A stretch of DNA of 64,000 bases from Volvox africanus (taxonomy: Eukaryota > Chlorophyta > Chlorophyceae > Chlamydomonadales > Volvocaceae): assembly GCA_030268105.1 (NCBI GenBank), contig BSDZ01000011.1, positions 3,366,001 to 3,430,000 of the forward strand, read 5' to 3'. Shown one piece after another: positions 54,101-63,374 of the stretch. Both the position numbers and the translations under genes were made by a program. How positions within the stretch are numbered: position 1 is the first letter of the stretch; every line of letters starts with the position of its first letter. Below the pieces are notes generated by a model. That model was not told where the DNA came from, did not search any database, and saw nothing but the letters and a program-made list of their open reading frames with translations.

Positions 54101-54340
54101 ATGCATAATCATATACATATATATGTATATTTTTCATACATACAGGTGGACTATCAACGGGACCTTCCTGGATTCTCTGTACCGCAACTACAGCGATTCC
54201 CAAAAGGTAAATAGATTGCGAGCTACGTGATAATGAGTACCCAACTGCTGGCAGTAGGTATTTTAGTTCTGTCATATATATTTACCTATGTATCTACATA
54301 CAGCAAATGAAGGCCCCACCAGATAGATCATGTCCACCAG
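51135..54340 (+). CDS. Cysteine-rich secreted protein, 5' part (exons 1-5a), interrupted by a transposon
   Basis: No named family recognised. Exons: 51135-51499, 52155-52269, 53214-53494, 54146-54206 and 54304-54340. The joins keep phase (2, 0, 2, 0), and donors are GTGAGT, GTGAGT, GTGCGT and GTAAAT. The N-terminus MMTSSLLGLLLLLCLSRPFA is a clear signal peptide with likely cleavage in the following AAASP. The mature part has spaced cysteines (NSSCILVDDTC, DNCYPED, ARGCPTRW, LYCNGS, CLDSASQTDCVANAACIW) and many N-glycosylation sequons (NSS, NVS, NGS, NKT, NGT, NYS), so an extracellular or wall glycoprotein is likely. The C-x-n-C-x-W spacing is reminiscent of PSI-like modules, but this is only inference. 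Exon 5 runs into the left end of a DNA transposon at 54341; read through, a stop follows at 54352-54354, 4 codons into the insertion. Confidence 0.7.
51659..51745 (+). repeat. Dispersed repeat family B, copy 1 (in intron 1)
   Basis: The core reads gagagccgcaaaggcctctc and then agatgctgagaaggtgcttctgcaccc. Related copies are at 62614-62700 (same strand) and 61692-61750 (opposite strand). The word gtacgtgta downstream is also shared with the 62614 copy, and a cgatagttggcag word near 51813 resembles the end of the small element at 62865-62992. Confidence 0.65.
52270..53213 (+). other. Large intron 2 of the secreted-protein gene
   Basis: A 944-bp intron without recognisable genes. A segment at about 52443-52530 (ccctaagatgcatggccct followed by gttagggtgccatgcttgct) is similar to 53852-53945 in the next intron, so both probably come from one repeat family. 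A GC-rich stretch lies at about 52640-52740. Confidence 0.45.
53495..54145 (+). other. Intron 3 of the secreted-protein gene
   Basis: A 651-bp intron. It holds the second copy of the diverged repeat also present in intron 2 (about 53850-53945, cccctaaatggcccttaacg then ttagggtgttatgattgctt) and an AT-rich tail of tacat/tatat words that ends in the acceptor catacatacag. Confidence 0.45.
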
Positions 54341-54604
54341 TGTCGTATATGTAACCCTATGAAGGGTGGTATCGAAAGATACCGATTGTTGTGCCAGAGC
54401 CCGATTAAATAGTATCACAGACCAAGTCGTACTTGGGAAGCCATAGGGCCTAGACTCAGGCGTGACCTTCAGAAGTCACCACGACAACCGGAAAATCAGT
54501 GAACCCGGAACCAGGTGTTCCACCTTTTGCCATTCAGTCGGTAAAAGGCCCAGTCCATACAGGTTATGGACTACGACAGGTTCGGGAGGGTGGTTAGTAT
54601 TGGC
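54341..54604. repeat. Left terminal segment of the transposon, hairpin-rich
   Basis: Shared with 63375-63650. It contains GGTATC-GAAA-GATACC (54368-54383), a GTGAC...GTCAC stem around ccttcagaa (about 54460-54480), CCTTTTGCC pairing with GGTAAAAGG (54523-54531 with 54540-54548), and AGTCCATA pairing with TATGGACT (about 54551-54571). Confidence 0.75.
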
Positions 54605-54632
54605 AGTTGGCGGCTGCGTCTGTATTTTTGGA

Positions 54633-54797
54633 GGCTGACTATAGTTGGACTATTGTCAGAAATAGCCGATTCGACTACATCCAACCAAGAGGCGATTCTT
54701 TTAGACGATAATAACATCGACTATAGTATGAGACTATAGTCCAACTATAGTCGTCCTAGCTATAGTCGATGCGAGCTATAGCTGATCAAAATATAGT
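54633..54797. repeat. Left subterminal ctatag-rich repeats
   Basis: Many copies of ctatag, tatagtcg and actatag in both orientations. This is the same word family as the long array at 58596-59985 but short and irregular. Its position inside the left end mirrors the larger array inside the right end. Confidence 0.7.
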
Positions 54798-54959
54798 TTG
54801 CAGCGGTCGGCGGAGGCCATGCAATTGCTGTACGGGATTCAATCATTATCCGGTTGCATACATTACAGGGGTACATATTGTACAGTCATAGCCTGACAGC
54901 GCCACCTGCCTTGGTCCTCTCTTTGTCCCGGCCTCCTCCTCCTTCACATCATTCTCACA

Positions 54960-55345
54960 AATCGCTGACATCCCAACTTGGCCTTGTTGAAAAATGCCAT
55001 CCTAATTCACAAGTTGTCTCCCTTCACCTCTGCTGGTCGTGGCTCCCAGCCCCACACCTTTACTTCCAGAATCATTGGCATTCCAACAAGGCCACCCTAC
55101 TTCACCAATCCGTCTCCCTTCACCTCTGCTGGGCGTGGCTAAAAATCAATACAATCAGAGAAAAAGTTTTGACTATTTATATAGAATTTTTTAAGAACCT
55201 AATTAAAGCCAGTGCTAAAATTCAGGAAGAATAACCGATATTACCATCTTCACCGTCAGAATAATTTATTTCACGGGATTACCCTTATCTGTGTTTTGAC
55301 AGTCGCAGGGGCTCCCAGCCCTTCGCCTTTACTTCCATAGCAGCG
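54960..55345. repeat. Local duplicated segments inside the transposon
   Basis: The phrase tctcccttcacctctgctgg, followed by cgtggct, occurs at about 55017 and 55110. A second phrase, ggctcccagccc followed by cctttacttcca, occurs at about 55040 and 55310. These are partial direct duplications. I see no gene here; open frames in this part are short and repeat-derived. Confidence 0.5.
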
Positions 55346-55359
55346 ATGGCGGCACCCAG

Positions 55360-58098
55360 TCACACGCTGACCTGGCAGGGACGTAGCTGCATTCCCATCC
55401 CCTCCTCCCTCACTGCTTCTGCCACCTCGTCTGGCACTACGGGCAGCAACTCCTCAGGGGGCGGCCCAGCGAGCTTACTCAACACAAACTGTGACGTTTT
55501 GTCGTCATCCTTAGGATCTACTGGCTTCATATCACAGGCCCCACGTTTTCCCACAATTGGCCGCGGGGTCCGAACAATGCAAACACGCTCGATGACGGAC
55601 TCCAAGGGGATGCACCCAAAGGAGGCATGCGGTGCCCCAGGCTTCCTGCAGCGGGGGTGGGGGTGGGGGTGCGGTTTTGGGTTAGGCCGAGTTCGACCTC
55701 TTTTTTTGCCGTTCCTTTGCCACCCACCACACCTGTGCCATTGCAACGGTCGGAGGTGAAGCTCCCTGTTCCAGTCCTCCTCGGGTGCTTCGAACCACCT
55801 CACATACACCAAGTCATGGGTGTGTGTGTGTAATGCTGAGCAGAAGGTGTACCTGTGTTCCAAGCCAAATTCATTTATGTCAGTGCCGGGAACCCCCTCC
55901 CCCCCCACACACAGCAAGACAGTAGAATCCCGACAACAGGTGCGTGCTTACCTGCCCGTACCAAACGCCATCTTCGTCGCTCCGAACCAACACGTCACAA
56001 ACAGCCACCTCGGTACGGTTCCCAAACAGGGTGCCTGCAAGATGGCCGCCATGCATGTATACAACTGTCTCGTACGGAGCATAGTACAGGTAGCATATCC
56101 GCCGAACAGTCACCTGTATCACGATGAACATGTTTGATGCAAGCAGCACTGGGCAGTGCAGCCAGTAGCAGTATCTAGGCGAAGTTGTAATGAAAAGTTA
56201 CCTGGCAGAGCTCAAGCTGGCTTTGGGAAAGGCCCCAGATGTCCTTCAGCTGCTTAAACACGAGGTCAGGTACTTGGCGCCGTCCACGGCCCCTGCACGA
56301 CAAGTCATCATAGATTAATTCCAGCAGCCAGAGACAGACGAGTGTACCGGCAGTCAGCTGAACCTACCGGCAGAAGAGAATCGCTGGCATGCCTCCATCC
56401 AAGGCAAGGTCAAGCCGGTCCTCCCCATAGCGTGGGTCTTGCTGCTAATGACTCTCAAACACTTCATCGAGTACCAGGAAGGCAAACGAGGTTAGATACA
56501 AGACCACATCAGCGTGGCAAGAACGGAAAATTCGCTGCACTAACCGCGTTGTCTGAAGTGGCCATGTCAGCTCCAGAGTCGTGGACTGGGCATGGCGCGA
56601 CAATACCAAGTTTTCCAATAACCTGATAAGGAAGAATGTGATGCTGAGCACGATCCGTTAGGTATGATAAGGCAAGCGATGAACGGGCCTGACCTGCTCT
56701 TGGAGGGCGTCGTTCTTCTTGTTTGTGAACTGCCATGCCGATCGAAGGGCCGCTCCTGCCTCAGCCGCGCCTCCCAACAGCCATTTCCCCTAGGCCCAGC
56801 CTGCTCCCTTGCACGGACGCCATCACCTCCCAAATGTCCGCAACACACATATGCTTGCCCAAAACGAGCCCAGGCAATAGCTCCAGTAGAAGTGTTCTGC
56901 TGCAGTTTGTGCCCTATTTAAAGCAGACTGGTCCTGGCGGGAAAGGGCCTCCTGGAGATCAGTGTACACCACGCCCAGTGGCCCAGCGCTCCGCAGTGTG
57001 TCCCCGCTGAACACTGCCACCAGTGCCATTCCAATGGTGTCAGGCGCGCAAAGCTGGTCGCGCCAGGTCAAAACTTGGACACAGGCAATCGGAGCCGAGC
57101 CGCCCAGTACCCCCGCACAGTACTGCTCTGCGTGGTGTAGGCGATGTTAGGACATGCACGAGGCTCAGTGACAGTCCCACGGACCCGATGGCTCCTCAGA
57201 CCCGGCACGTGAACGCGACAACCCCTGCCGGGGCCTCAGTGGAAAGCCCGGGACCACCCTCCCCTTGTAGTGCTCTGCTGGGCCTGCTCTCGCATTCACA
57301 CTTCCACCCGGGGGCAACACGGGATCCAGGGTTGTGGATGCAACAGCAGCCTCCCCTGCATGCACAGCATCGCATCAGCTACGCTGTCATGGTGACCTGT
57401 CCAGATCCCCTATGCCAGCGCCGAGCTCCTCGATACAACCCCAATCCTTACCAACCCCAATCCTTACCGCCTGGCAAGGCGCCTTCAGATGTGTGAGAGC
57501 TCCGGGCACTGGTGATGTTGTGAGCTGCAGGAAGCACGGAAAGGGCATGAGAAGGCGAGGATCCACAGGCAATCTGCACTCCGACCCGTACCTGTCTTTT
57601 CAGGTGGTTTACACGCGTCGTCCTCACAGGGAGTGACGTCCTCTGCATCACGGGGAGAGACGTCCTCTGCATTTGGGAAAACGAATGCGTCAAGGTGCAT
57701 CCCCTGCGTCCACAAATCGATGTGTGGCCCCAGCTGCCCAAAGCCACCGTGCACCAACGCTCACCTTCACCCGTTGGTAGCAGGTGGACCGCGTCGCCAA
57801 GTAGAAAGTCCTTGAGGCACTTCACCTCGTTCACGGCGCACGGAATGAAGACAAATCCTTTAGGACGCGGCATACCTAATACGAAGGTCTTCATGACGTC
57901 GATGATAGCAGCTGCGAGGCTGTCTTCAAGAGGAGCAAGCTCTTCCTTCAAAGCGCACATAATTGCTGCCATCACCGCTGCGTCCAAGAGAATGCCGTCT
58001 TCCACCTTGCATACCACGCACTCAACATCAGGCCACATAGCAGACATCAGTTGTGCTGCGCGTGTAATGTCCAGTGGAGGTGTCGTTATGCACCTTTC
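55360..58098 (-). CDS. Transposon-borne multi-exon gene, transposase-like C-terminus
   Basis: Exons with fitting phases: 58098-57765, 57666-57592, from 57355 (end unresolved), from 57127 (end unresolved, about 56870), 56789-56694, 56622-56545, 56444-56368, 56292-56202, 56113-55962 and 55852-55360. Introns of 71-236 nt have GT and AG ends. Recognisable stretches are GFVFIPCAVNEVKCLKDFLL in the first exon, VFKQLKDIWGLSQSQLELCQ, a possible VWYTFCSALHTHTHDLVYVR join, then WFEAPEEDW, FGCIPLESVIERVCIVR, and an acidic tail. A late block of the form YVRWFE...LQW...FGC..LESVIERV resembles the end of KDZ/Plavaka-type transposon proteins. That is a low-confidence resemblance, and no catalytic domain was identified. 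Two middle junctions do not resolve cleanly, so the gene may be partly decayed, and the first exon may not be the true N-terminus. Confidence 0.5.
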
Positions 58099-58595
58099 CT
58101 GTGATGTCGTCTACGCTCCGGGTGACGCAATGCCTACTACTATTCAATGCAAACCCGAATAAAAAATGGCAACCTTATTCGCTTGCCGTATAATACGAGC
58201 GCGTAGTATGGCGACAGAGCAGGCTTCATTTGGCTGCTTCCCTAATTCAGCACGTATTCAGAATTGATATGGCTGAAACTCTTATGTTCCTAGGTAAAGC
58301 TTGCGTCGTCTGCCATGGTCCCACACTGGACAAAACAATTTCAAATGGTAGCTGACGAGTTTAAGACATTGGTTGCACGTGAGAATAGTAGGTAAATTGC
58401 TTCATAATCACCTGTTTCTTTTGGCTGCAATAATTTTATCCCAGAACAGGCGTGCAACTTTAGTGCTAGATGAATGTCGGAGCTGTTAGGGGCTGAGAGG
58501 ATGGATATTATCCATTGTAGGCACTACTTCCTAAGCAGTGTGGCATGAAAAAACGCTGCAAGAATCTCAAATTTGTTAGCTGTTGCCTGTACCAG
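58099..58595. other. Transposon interior without recognised gene
   Basis: Between the first recognised exon of the minus-strand gene and the ctatag array. No supportable exon or motif. It could contain the promoter or missing 5' exons of that gene. Confidence 0.4.
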
Positions 58596-59985
58596 ATATA
58601 GTCGGCACTACAGTTGGACGACTATAGACCATGTGTTATAAAATGGTATATCAGTTGGATATAGCGATCCATACTAGCAACAATCCCGCTGTTGTAGCTG
58701 TACTCGGCGGTAAGCTATTGACCCGCGTTCGTACTGTTTGTAGTGCTATACGCACAAGTATATGTGCCGACTCCAGAACGAACTATTCGGACTTCTTTAC
58801 TATCAGATAATATGTACCGTAGACTTTCTCGTTATTACGTCAGGCTTCCTAATGTCTGATAGTCTACGTCTCAATACCATGTCGGCTATAGTACATGACT
58901 ACAGTTGAGGTCAACTATAGTTCCGAATTTTCCCCCCAATCGACTATTAGCCAATGCTGCGCGCTATAATAGATCAGAAAAATTACAGACGGCTATAGTC
59001 GGCACTATAGTCAGACGACTATAGATGATGTCGGCTATAGTAGGTCGACTATAGTTCCGACTTTTCCCCCCAATCGACTATTAGCCGATGCTGTGCGCTA
59101 TAGTCGATCAGAAAAATTACAGATGGCTATAGTCGGCACTATAGTCAGACGACTATAGATGATGTCGGCTATAGTACATGACTGCAGTTGAGGTCGACTA
59201 TAGTTCCGAATTTTCCCCCCAATCGACTATTAGCCGATGCTGCGCGCTATAGTAGATCAGAAAAATTACAGACGGCTATAGTCGGCACTATAGTCAGACG
59301 ACTATAGACAATGTCGACTATGGTACATGACTATAGTCGAGGTCGACTATAGATCGACTTTTCCCCCCAATCGACTATTAGCCAATGCTGCGCACTATAA
59401 TAGATCAGAAAAATTACAGACGGCTATAGTCGGCACTATAGTCAGACGACTATAGATGATGTCGGCTATAGTAGGTCGACTATAGTTCCGACTTTTCCCC
59501 CCAATCGACTATTAGCCGATGCTGCGCGCTATAGTCGATCAGAAAAATTACAGATGGCTATAGTCGGCACTATAGTCAGACGACTATAGATGATGTCGGC
59601 TATAGTACATGACTACAGTTGAGGTCGACTATAGTTCCGAATTTTCCCCCCAATCGACTATTAGCCGATGCTGCGCGCTATAGTAGATCAGAAAAATTAC
59701 AGTCGGCACTATAGTCGGACGACTATAGACAATGTCGACTATAGTACATGACTATAGTCGAGGTCGACTATAGATCGACTTTTCCCCCCAATCGACTATT
59801 AGCCAATGCTGCGCACTATAATAGATCAGAAAAATTACAGACGGCTATAGTCGGCACTATAGTCAGACGACTATAGACGATGTCGACTATAGTATACGAC
59901 TATAGTTGAGGTCGACTATAGATCGACTATGCCCCCCAATCGACTATTAGCCGATGTTGCGTGCTATAGTCGATCAGAAAAAATA
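58596..59985. repeat. ctatag-rich satellite with higher-order structure
   Basis: The anchor aatcgactattagcc occurs at 58938, 59072, 59221, 59369, 59503, 59652, 59790 and 59938. Spacings are 134, 149, 148, 134, 149, 138 and 148, so three subunits form a higher-order unit of about 421-431 bp present more than twice. Every subunit has inverted words (cgactatag/ctatagtcg), a ccccccaatcgac tract and agatcagaaaaattacag. The inverted words can fold into hairpins. Confidence 0.9.
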
Positions 59986-59989
59986 CAGA

Positions 59990-60131
59990 CGTGAGGCCAA
60001 ATCCGTAATCCTGATTCACGATGGGAATATTAAACTGTTAGACTGGTAATTAGTTAAATTAATGATTATTAAGAATGAACGAATTATGAATATCTCGTAA
60101 GCATTTGCTGAAATGCATTAATGATACAACA
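59990..60131. repeat. Right terminal segment of the transposon
   Basis: Similar to 63655-63796: shared ccaaatcc, gatgggaa, a gttag/gttaat AT-rich middle, and aatgcattaa followed by gatacaaca at the end. It ends with ATACAACA (60124-60131), the inverted terminal repeat. Confidence 0.75.
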
Positions 60132-60479
60132 ACCAGCCAAACAAGCAAGCGGTCATCACCTTGGGTATCACCAGGAGAGAGATTCGGATTAGGCTGCTAC
60201 AGGTAGCAGCAGGGCACGTGTATGATGCGTATGATGCACGCACGTCTGTACACAGGATATGCAGTAGTTACCTCACGTTTCAGTCATCTACTCGAGATAT
60301 CCCGCAAATTGTTCGACAGGGTACGGCCCTCCGCTGCTGAACTTGCTCCTTCGTCCAGCAGGAGAGCGCCGTACCCTGCGGTTGGTCATATTCCTGAAGA
60401 TGATGCAGCAGTGTCAGCTGGGCCATCTCAGCAGTGCCTGCATGCATTATTAGACTCCGGAACCTGTTGGTCAGTCCTG
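60132..60479 (+). CDS. Continuation of the interrupted exon and a further exon
   Basis: Removing the transposon and one ACCAG joins CPP at 54340 to AKQASGHHLGYHQERDSD in the same frame before a TAG. A possible exon follows at 60265-60479 (acceptor gatatgcag, donor GTTAGT) encoding about 71 residues, including KLFDRVRPSAAELAPSSSRR and QQCLHALLDSGTCWSVL. A weak donor (GTCATC at about 60153) would join them in phase. The LLDSGT string resembles the active-site motif of retropepsin-type proteases, so this exon could instead be a retroelement relic. Which reading is right is unresolved. Confidence 0.4.
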
Positions 60480-60866
60480 GTTAGTTACCCCGCATCCATA
60501 ACACAGAGTGCAATACTGATTAATATATACTGAAGTGGCAAATGTTCCGGGCATTACTATATATATACATATACACACACATATATATACTACTTGTATG
60601 ACACACTTACATGCATGAAAGGTATCTCTTTTAAAATACTTGCAAACACTTTCAACGGCTTACATGTTTCATCATTTCATAAACATCGCGGTTAATGAAG
60701 GACTTTGTCTAGTATTTTCCAGATACTAAGAAGGTTTGTATGCATACCAAGATGTTACGAAGCGCACCAAGCCACGGCCGTTCCCAGAGTGCTATGGTAT
60801 ATACAAATATACCATGGCATCTGGAAAATACATCATACTTCATCTGGAAAGTACTAGACGAAGTAG

Positions 60867-60897
<31 letters not shown>

Positions 60898-61001
60898 ACA
60901 CTACTTCAATGCATGGTCGCTAGCATGTCCACTTGTTGGTTGTCCCCTCGCTTGGTGCTGGACTTCTGGCTGCCTCCCTTTTGCCTCCCCTCTGTGTGCA
61001 G
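60480..61001 (+). other. Intron or intergenic stretch with TA microsatellite and a candidate exon
   Basis: Contains atatatac words at about 60555-60590 and an uninterrupted TA run at about 60867-60889. A 120-nt segment (60731-60850) has an AG before it and GTACTA after it and would fit as a phase-0 exon, but a different frame across it looks equally protein-like, so I do not call it. A pyrimidine-rich tract ending tctgtgtgcag at 61001 is a strong acceptor. Confidence 0.35.
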
Positions 61002-61541
61002 TGGGATTTCAACAATTATATGTATTCGGCCGCGGCCCTAATGTGGCCTGCGGGCAAGGCCATTACGGGCGATTGTCCTGCAGGTCGCCAGTTCACGTCG
61101 TGGGCATCTACTTGTACGAATGCTACCACTCAGTTTGCTTGCAAATCTGGAAACTTCTGGTTTTTTCAGACAGGGGTGGAGTGCCGCTGGAACAGTACGA
61201 CAAATACATGCAAGGCGGCTTCTGTGTCGAGTGGTGATATTTTACTGATGGAAAACTTAGAGGACCCATGGGCTATAACTTACATTCAACTAGGCAGATT
61301 ATGCAATAGCGCCCCCTACTACGCAAAAAATTGTAGTGATTATGGCCTTGGTTTCACCTACAATACCACACGACTGGAGGCTTTCAGCAAGGTGCAACCA
61401 GAGGCCCTCAGCAAGGTGCAAGACGGTCAGTCATCAGGCCTGCGTGTCAGGCTGATGGCGGTGCTCATGCAAGTGGTCGTCACGGCGGTGTTGGCAACTC
61501 CCATTATTGGCACTACTGCAGTGCTTGCCACGGCGGTGTAG
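61002..61541 (+). CDS. Cysteine-rich secreted protein, 3' exon with hydrophobic tail
   Basis: After the acceptor at 61000-61001 the frame runs 179 codons to a stop at 61539-61541. It begins WDFNNYMYSAAALMWPAG and has spaced cysteines (GDCPAGRQ, STCTNATTQFACKSG, GVECRWNSTTNTC, RLCNSAPYYAKNCSDYG) and sequons NAT, NST, NCS and NTT. The C-terminus (about the last 30 residues, MAVLMQVVVTAVLATPIIG and onward) is hydrophobic, as in a membrane anchor or GPI signal. The cysteine spacing and sequon density match the exons at 51135-54340. The simplest reading is one gene whose middle was interrupted by the 5.8-kb transposon; a neighbouring paralogue is the alternative. Confidence 0.65.
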   Translation, partial: WDFNNYMYSAAALMWPAGKAITGDCPAGRQFTSWASTCTNATTQFACKSGNFWFFQTGVECRWNSTTNTCKAASVSSGDILLMENLEDPWAITYIQLGRLCNSAPYYAKNCSDYGLGFTYNTTRLEAFSKVQPEALSKVQDGQSSGLRVRLMAVLMQVVVTAVLATPIIGTTAVLATAV

Positions 61542-61657
61542 CCAAACAGCAGCAGGCACGCTGCCTCACACTACATCCAGATAGAGGCATCTATGTCACA
61601 AGGCACGTATAGGAGTCAGGGTGTCCTCGATTTTCATCCTATGACATATGTATTTAG

Positions 61658-61662
61658 TGTAA
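61658..61662 (+). terminator. TGTAA polyadenylation-like signal
   Basis: TGTAA lies 116 nt after the stop at 61541. TGTAA is the usual poly(A) signal in chlorophyte algae, so this fits both a real 3' end and a green-algal host; a 5-mer is weak evidence by itself. Confidence 0.4.
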
Positions 61663-61691
61663 TAATAGTCGCACTATGTACTGCACACACC

Positions 61692-61750
61692 ATGATATAA
61701 GGGTGCAGGAGCACCTTCTGAGAAGCCTTTGCAACACACTCAACTATTAC
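61692..61750 (-). repeat. Dispersed repeat family B, copy 2 (inverted)
   Basis: The reverse complement reads gcaaaggcttctcagaaggtgctcctgcacccttatatca, closely matching 51670-51720. Confidence 0.65.
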
Positions 61751-62613
61751 ATGTACATATACAGCACTTTTTTTTGTTGTTAAATACTATCTGCGTCTGT
61801 TGTACCTGGGATGTACGTGAGCTGCCTGCAGAATCATGATAATGATTAGATGTCTAGTCATGACGTTAACTCGCGAGCTCTTTCTTAGAGCATGATACAA
61901 CACTGCCTGGCTGCACAATGTAGGAGGCATGTGGCAAGAGAAGCAGTTGCCACTGACGGAGGGTTGAGCAGGACACGGTTAAATGCAATCACTCAAGTAC
62001 TTGCGCGGTTGCTACTGGGGCCCGGACAATCGGTCCTTCCCTTTTCAGGCCCTCCCTGATCTGGATGGCTTATTATATGTATATTGATGAATCTTGATCC
62101 ACTCACGTAAACGCAGACATGCATGGCTAGCAGGGGTATGTGCAAGTGCAGCTCCTTGCCTTGGTGATTGTGTATGTGCGTGGGTGCATGCATGCATGCA
62201 CGTATACCTATGTATGTGTGGATAGACGATTGTAAGTATGGTTGCTCATGGTTGATGTGTGCATGTAAGTTTTTTCGAGCAGTGTGTAGTATCCTAATTA
62301 GGATATCTCTCCTGCTGGTGTTATTCGAGGTGATGACCACTTGTCTGGCTGGTGGACATGATCGGATCGGGCCTTTATTTCCTGTGTCTTAGGTGGATAT
62401 GGAGTAGTTAGGTCACTCTTGGCAGTATATGTTTAAGTCAGCAAAGCGCCCGGGCCCTCCCTGGGCCGTATTACTTGCTCTGTCATTCATTCGTATATGA
62501 GTGTTGCTCACTCTTAACAGTATATTTCTCATGTACTGCCTGACCCGTGAGATAGCAGGTGTACTCCAATGGCAGGCGCCGAGGTGCCAAGGCAATATTC
62601 CACAGTGCATGTA
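61751..62613. other. Intergenic stretch, nothing recognised
   Basis: Short open frames only. Simple words such as gcatgcatgcatgca (about 62186-62200) and tatgtatgtgtg occur. No splice-consistent exon or RNA gene was seen. Confidence 0.5.
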
Positions 62614-62700
62614 GTAGTTGAGAGCCGTCAAGGCCTCACAAGATGCTGATATGGGGCCTTCTGCACCTTTACATCGTGGAAGTGTGTTGCCGTACGTGTA
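62614..62700 (+). repeat. Dispersed repeat family B, copy 3
   Basis: Aligns with 51659-51745 through gagagccgtcaaggcctca, agatgctgatatgg, ccttctgcacctttacatcg, tggaagtgtgttgcc and gtacgtgta. Confidence 0.65.
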
Positions 62701-62864
62701 AGAGTACTACAGTGCAGATATTCAAGTGCATCTCACTCGCACAAATTGCGTTTCTCACACGCTTTGATGTGCAATAAGTTTGCATCGAATAGTAAGGTAC
62801 TGTGTTAATAGATTTATGGGTTTACTGAGGTCCGTAAGTGGTCCTTATTTCTAACCGTCGTTAT

Positions 62865-62992
62865 CCCTGCCAACTTCAGGCTGGGATAATTATGTCTGAC
62901 AGACCTGTCAGACCTGTCAGACCTAATTAGGCTTAATTATACTTAACCTGGCTTAAATAGACCTTAATTAGCCCAGCCAATAGTTGGCAGGG
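62865..62992. mobile_element. Small inverted-repeat element (MITE-like), 128 bp
   Basis: The left end ccctgccaacttcaggctgg (continuing gataatt) pairs with the right end, whose reverse complement is ccctgccaactattggctgg (continuing gctaatt): 27 bp with a few mismatches. Flanks share TAT (62862-62864 and 62993-62995), a possible 3-bp target duplication. The middle has three copies of gacctgtca/gtcagacc words. It has no coding capacity. Confidence 0.7.
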
Positions 62993-63374
62993 TATACGAA
63001 TCATTGCGGTTATCTCAGTGTTCCTGGGTGAATATCAGGCGGTCTACGAATCCTTATAAATGACTGGTGTTACTTGTGTTACTGGAGTAATTACCTTCCT
63101 GTGTAAAGTTTGTAATGCCAGAGAGACCGGTAACCGCATGGCGGTATACTATAAACGTGTTGGTATTAAACGTTTGGTTTATTCCTATCTGAACGCGCGG
63201 TAACATTTATCATGTAACCGCGTGAGCACTACGCATCCCGTTAGCACTCCGTATTTCAAGCTGCAGCAGCTGATCTTCTAATATCCCCCTGGGGTGGTAG
63301 AGGTAAATGGCACAAAATCAGCACAGCTCAACTTCCTGCTTGATCATTGCGCAGATGTTAACATCGTTACACGC
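62993..63374. other. Intergenic stretch, nothing recognised
   Basis: Contains near-repeated gtaaccgc words (about 63130 and 63215). No gene, RNA or clear element boundary seen. Confidence 0.45.

Larger units (their letters stand above)
54341..60131. mobile_element. DNA transposon, 5.79 kb, with 5-bp target duplication
   Basis: The left end begins TGTCGTAT and the right end, read inward, begins TGTTGTAT. Both flanks carry ACCAG (54336-54340 and 60132-60136), a 5-bp target duplication. The terminal segments, about 270 bp on the left and 140 bp on the right, are related to the two halves of a 422-bp element at 63375-63796 that has its own 5-bp duplication, which independently confirms both ends. 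Inside lie ctatag-rich arrays near each end and a minus-strand multi-exon gene. The superfamily is open: 5-bp duplications occur in more than one group, and the terminal repeats are too short to classify. Insertion is in an exon of the secreted-protein gene. Confidence 0.82.

Noticed and set aside
54304..54354. Natural C-terminus of the secreted protein (stop at 54352)
   Set aside because: The last codons and the stop lie inside the transposon's left end (54341 onward), so this stop was brought by the insertion.
54341..54604. Stand-alone structured RNA gene
   Set aside because: Its hairpins are striking, but its ends coincide with a terminal repeat and target duplication, so a transposon end explains it better.
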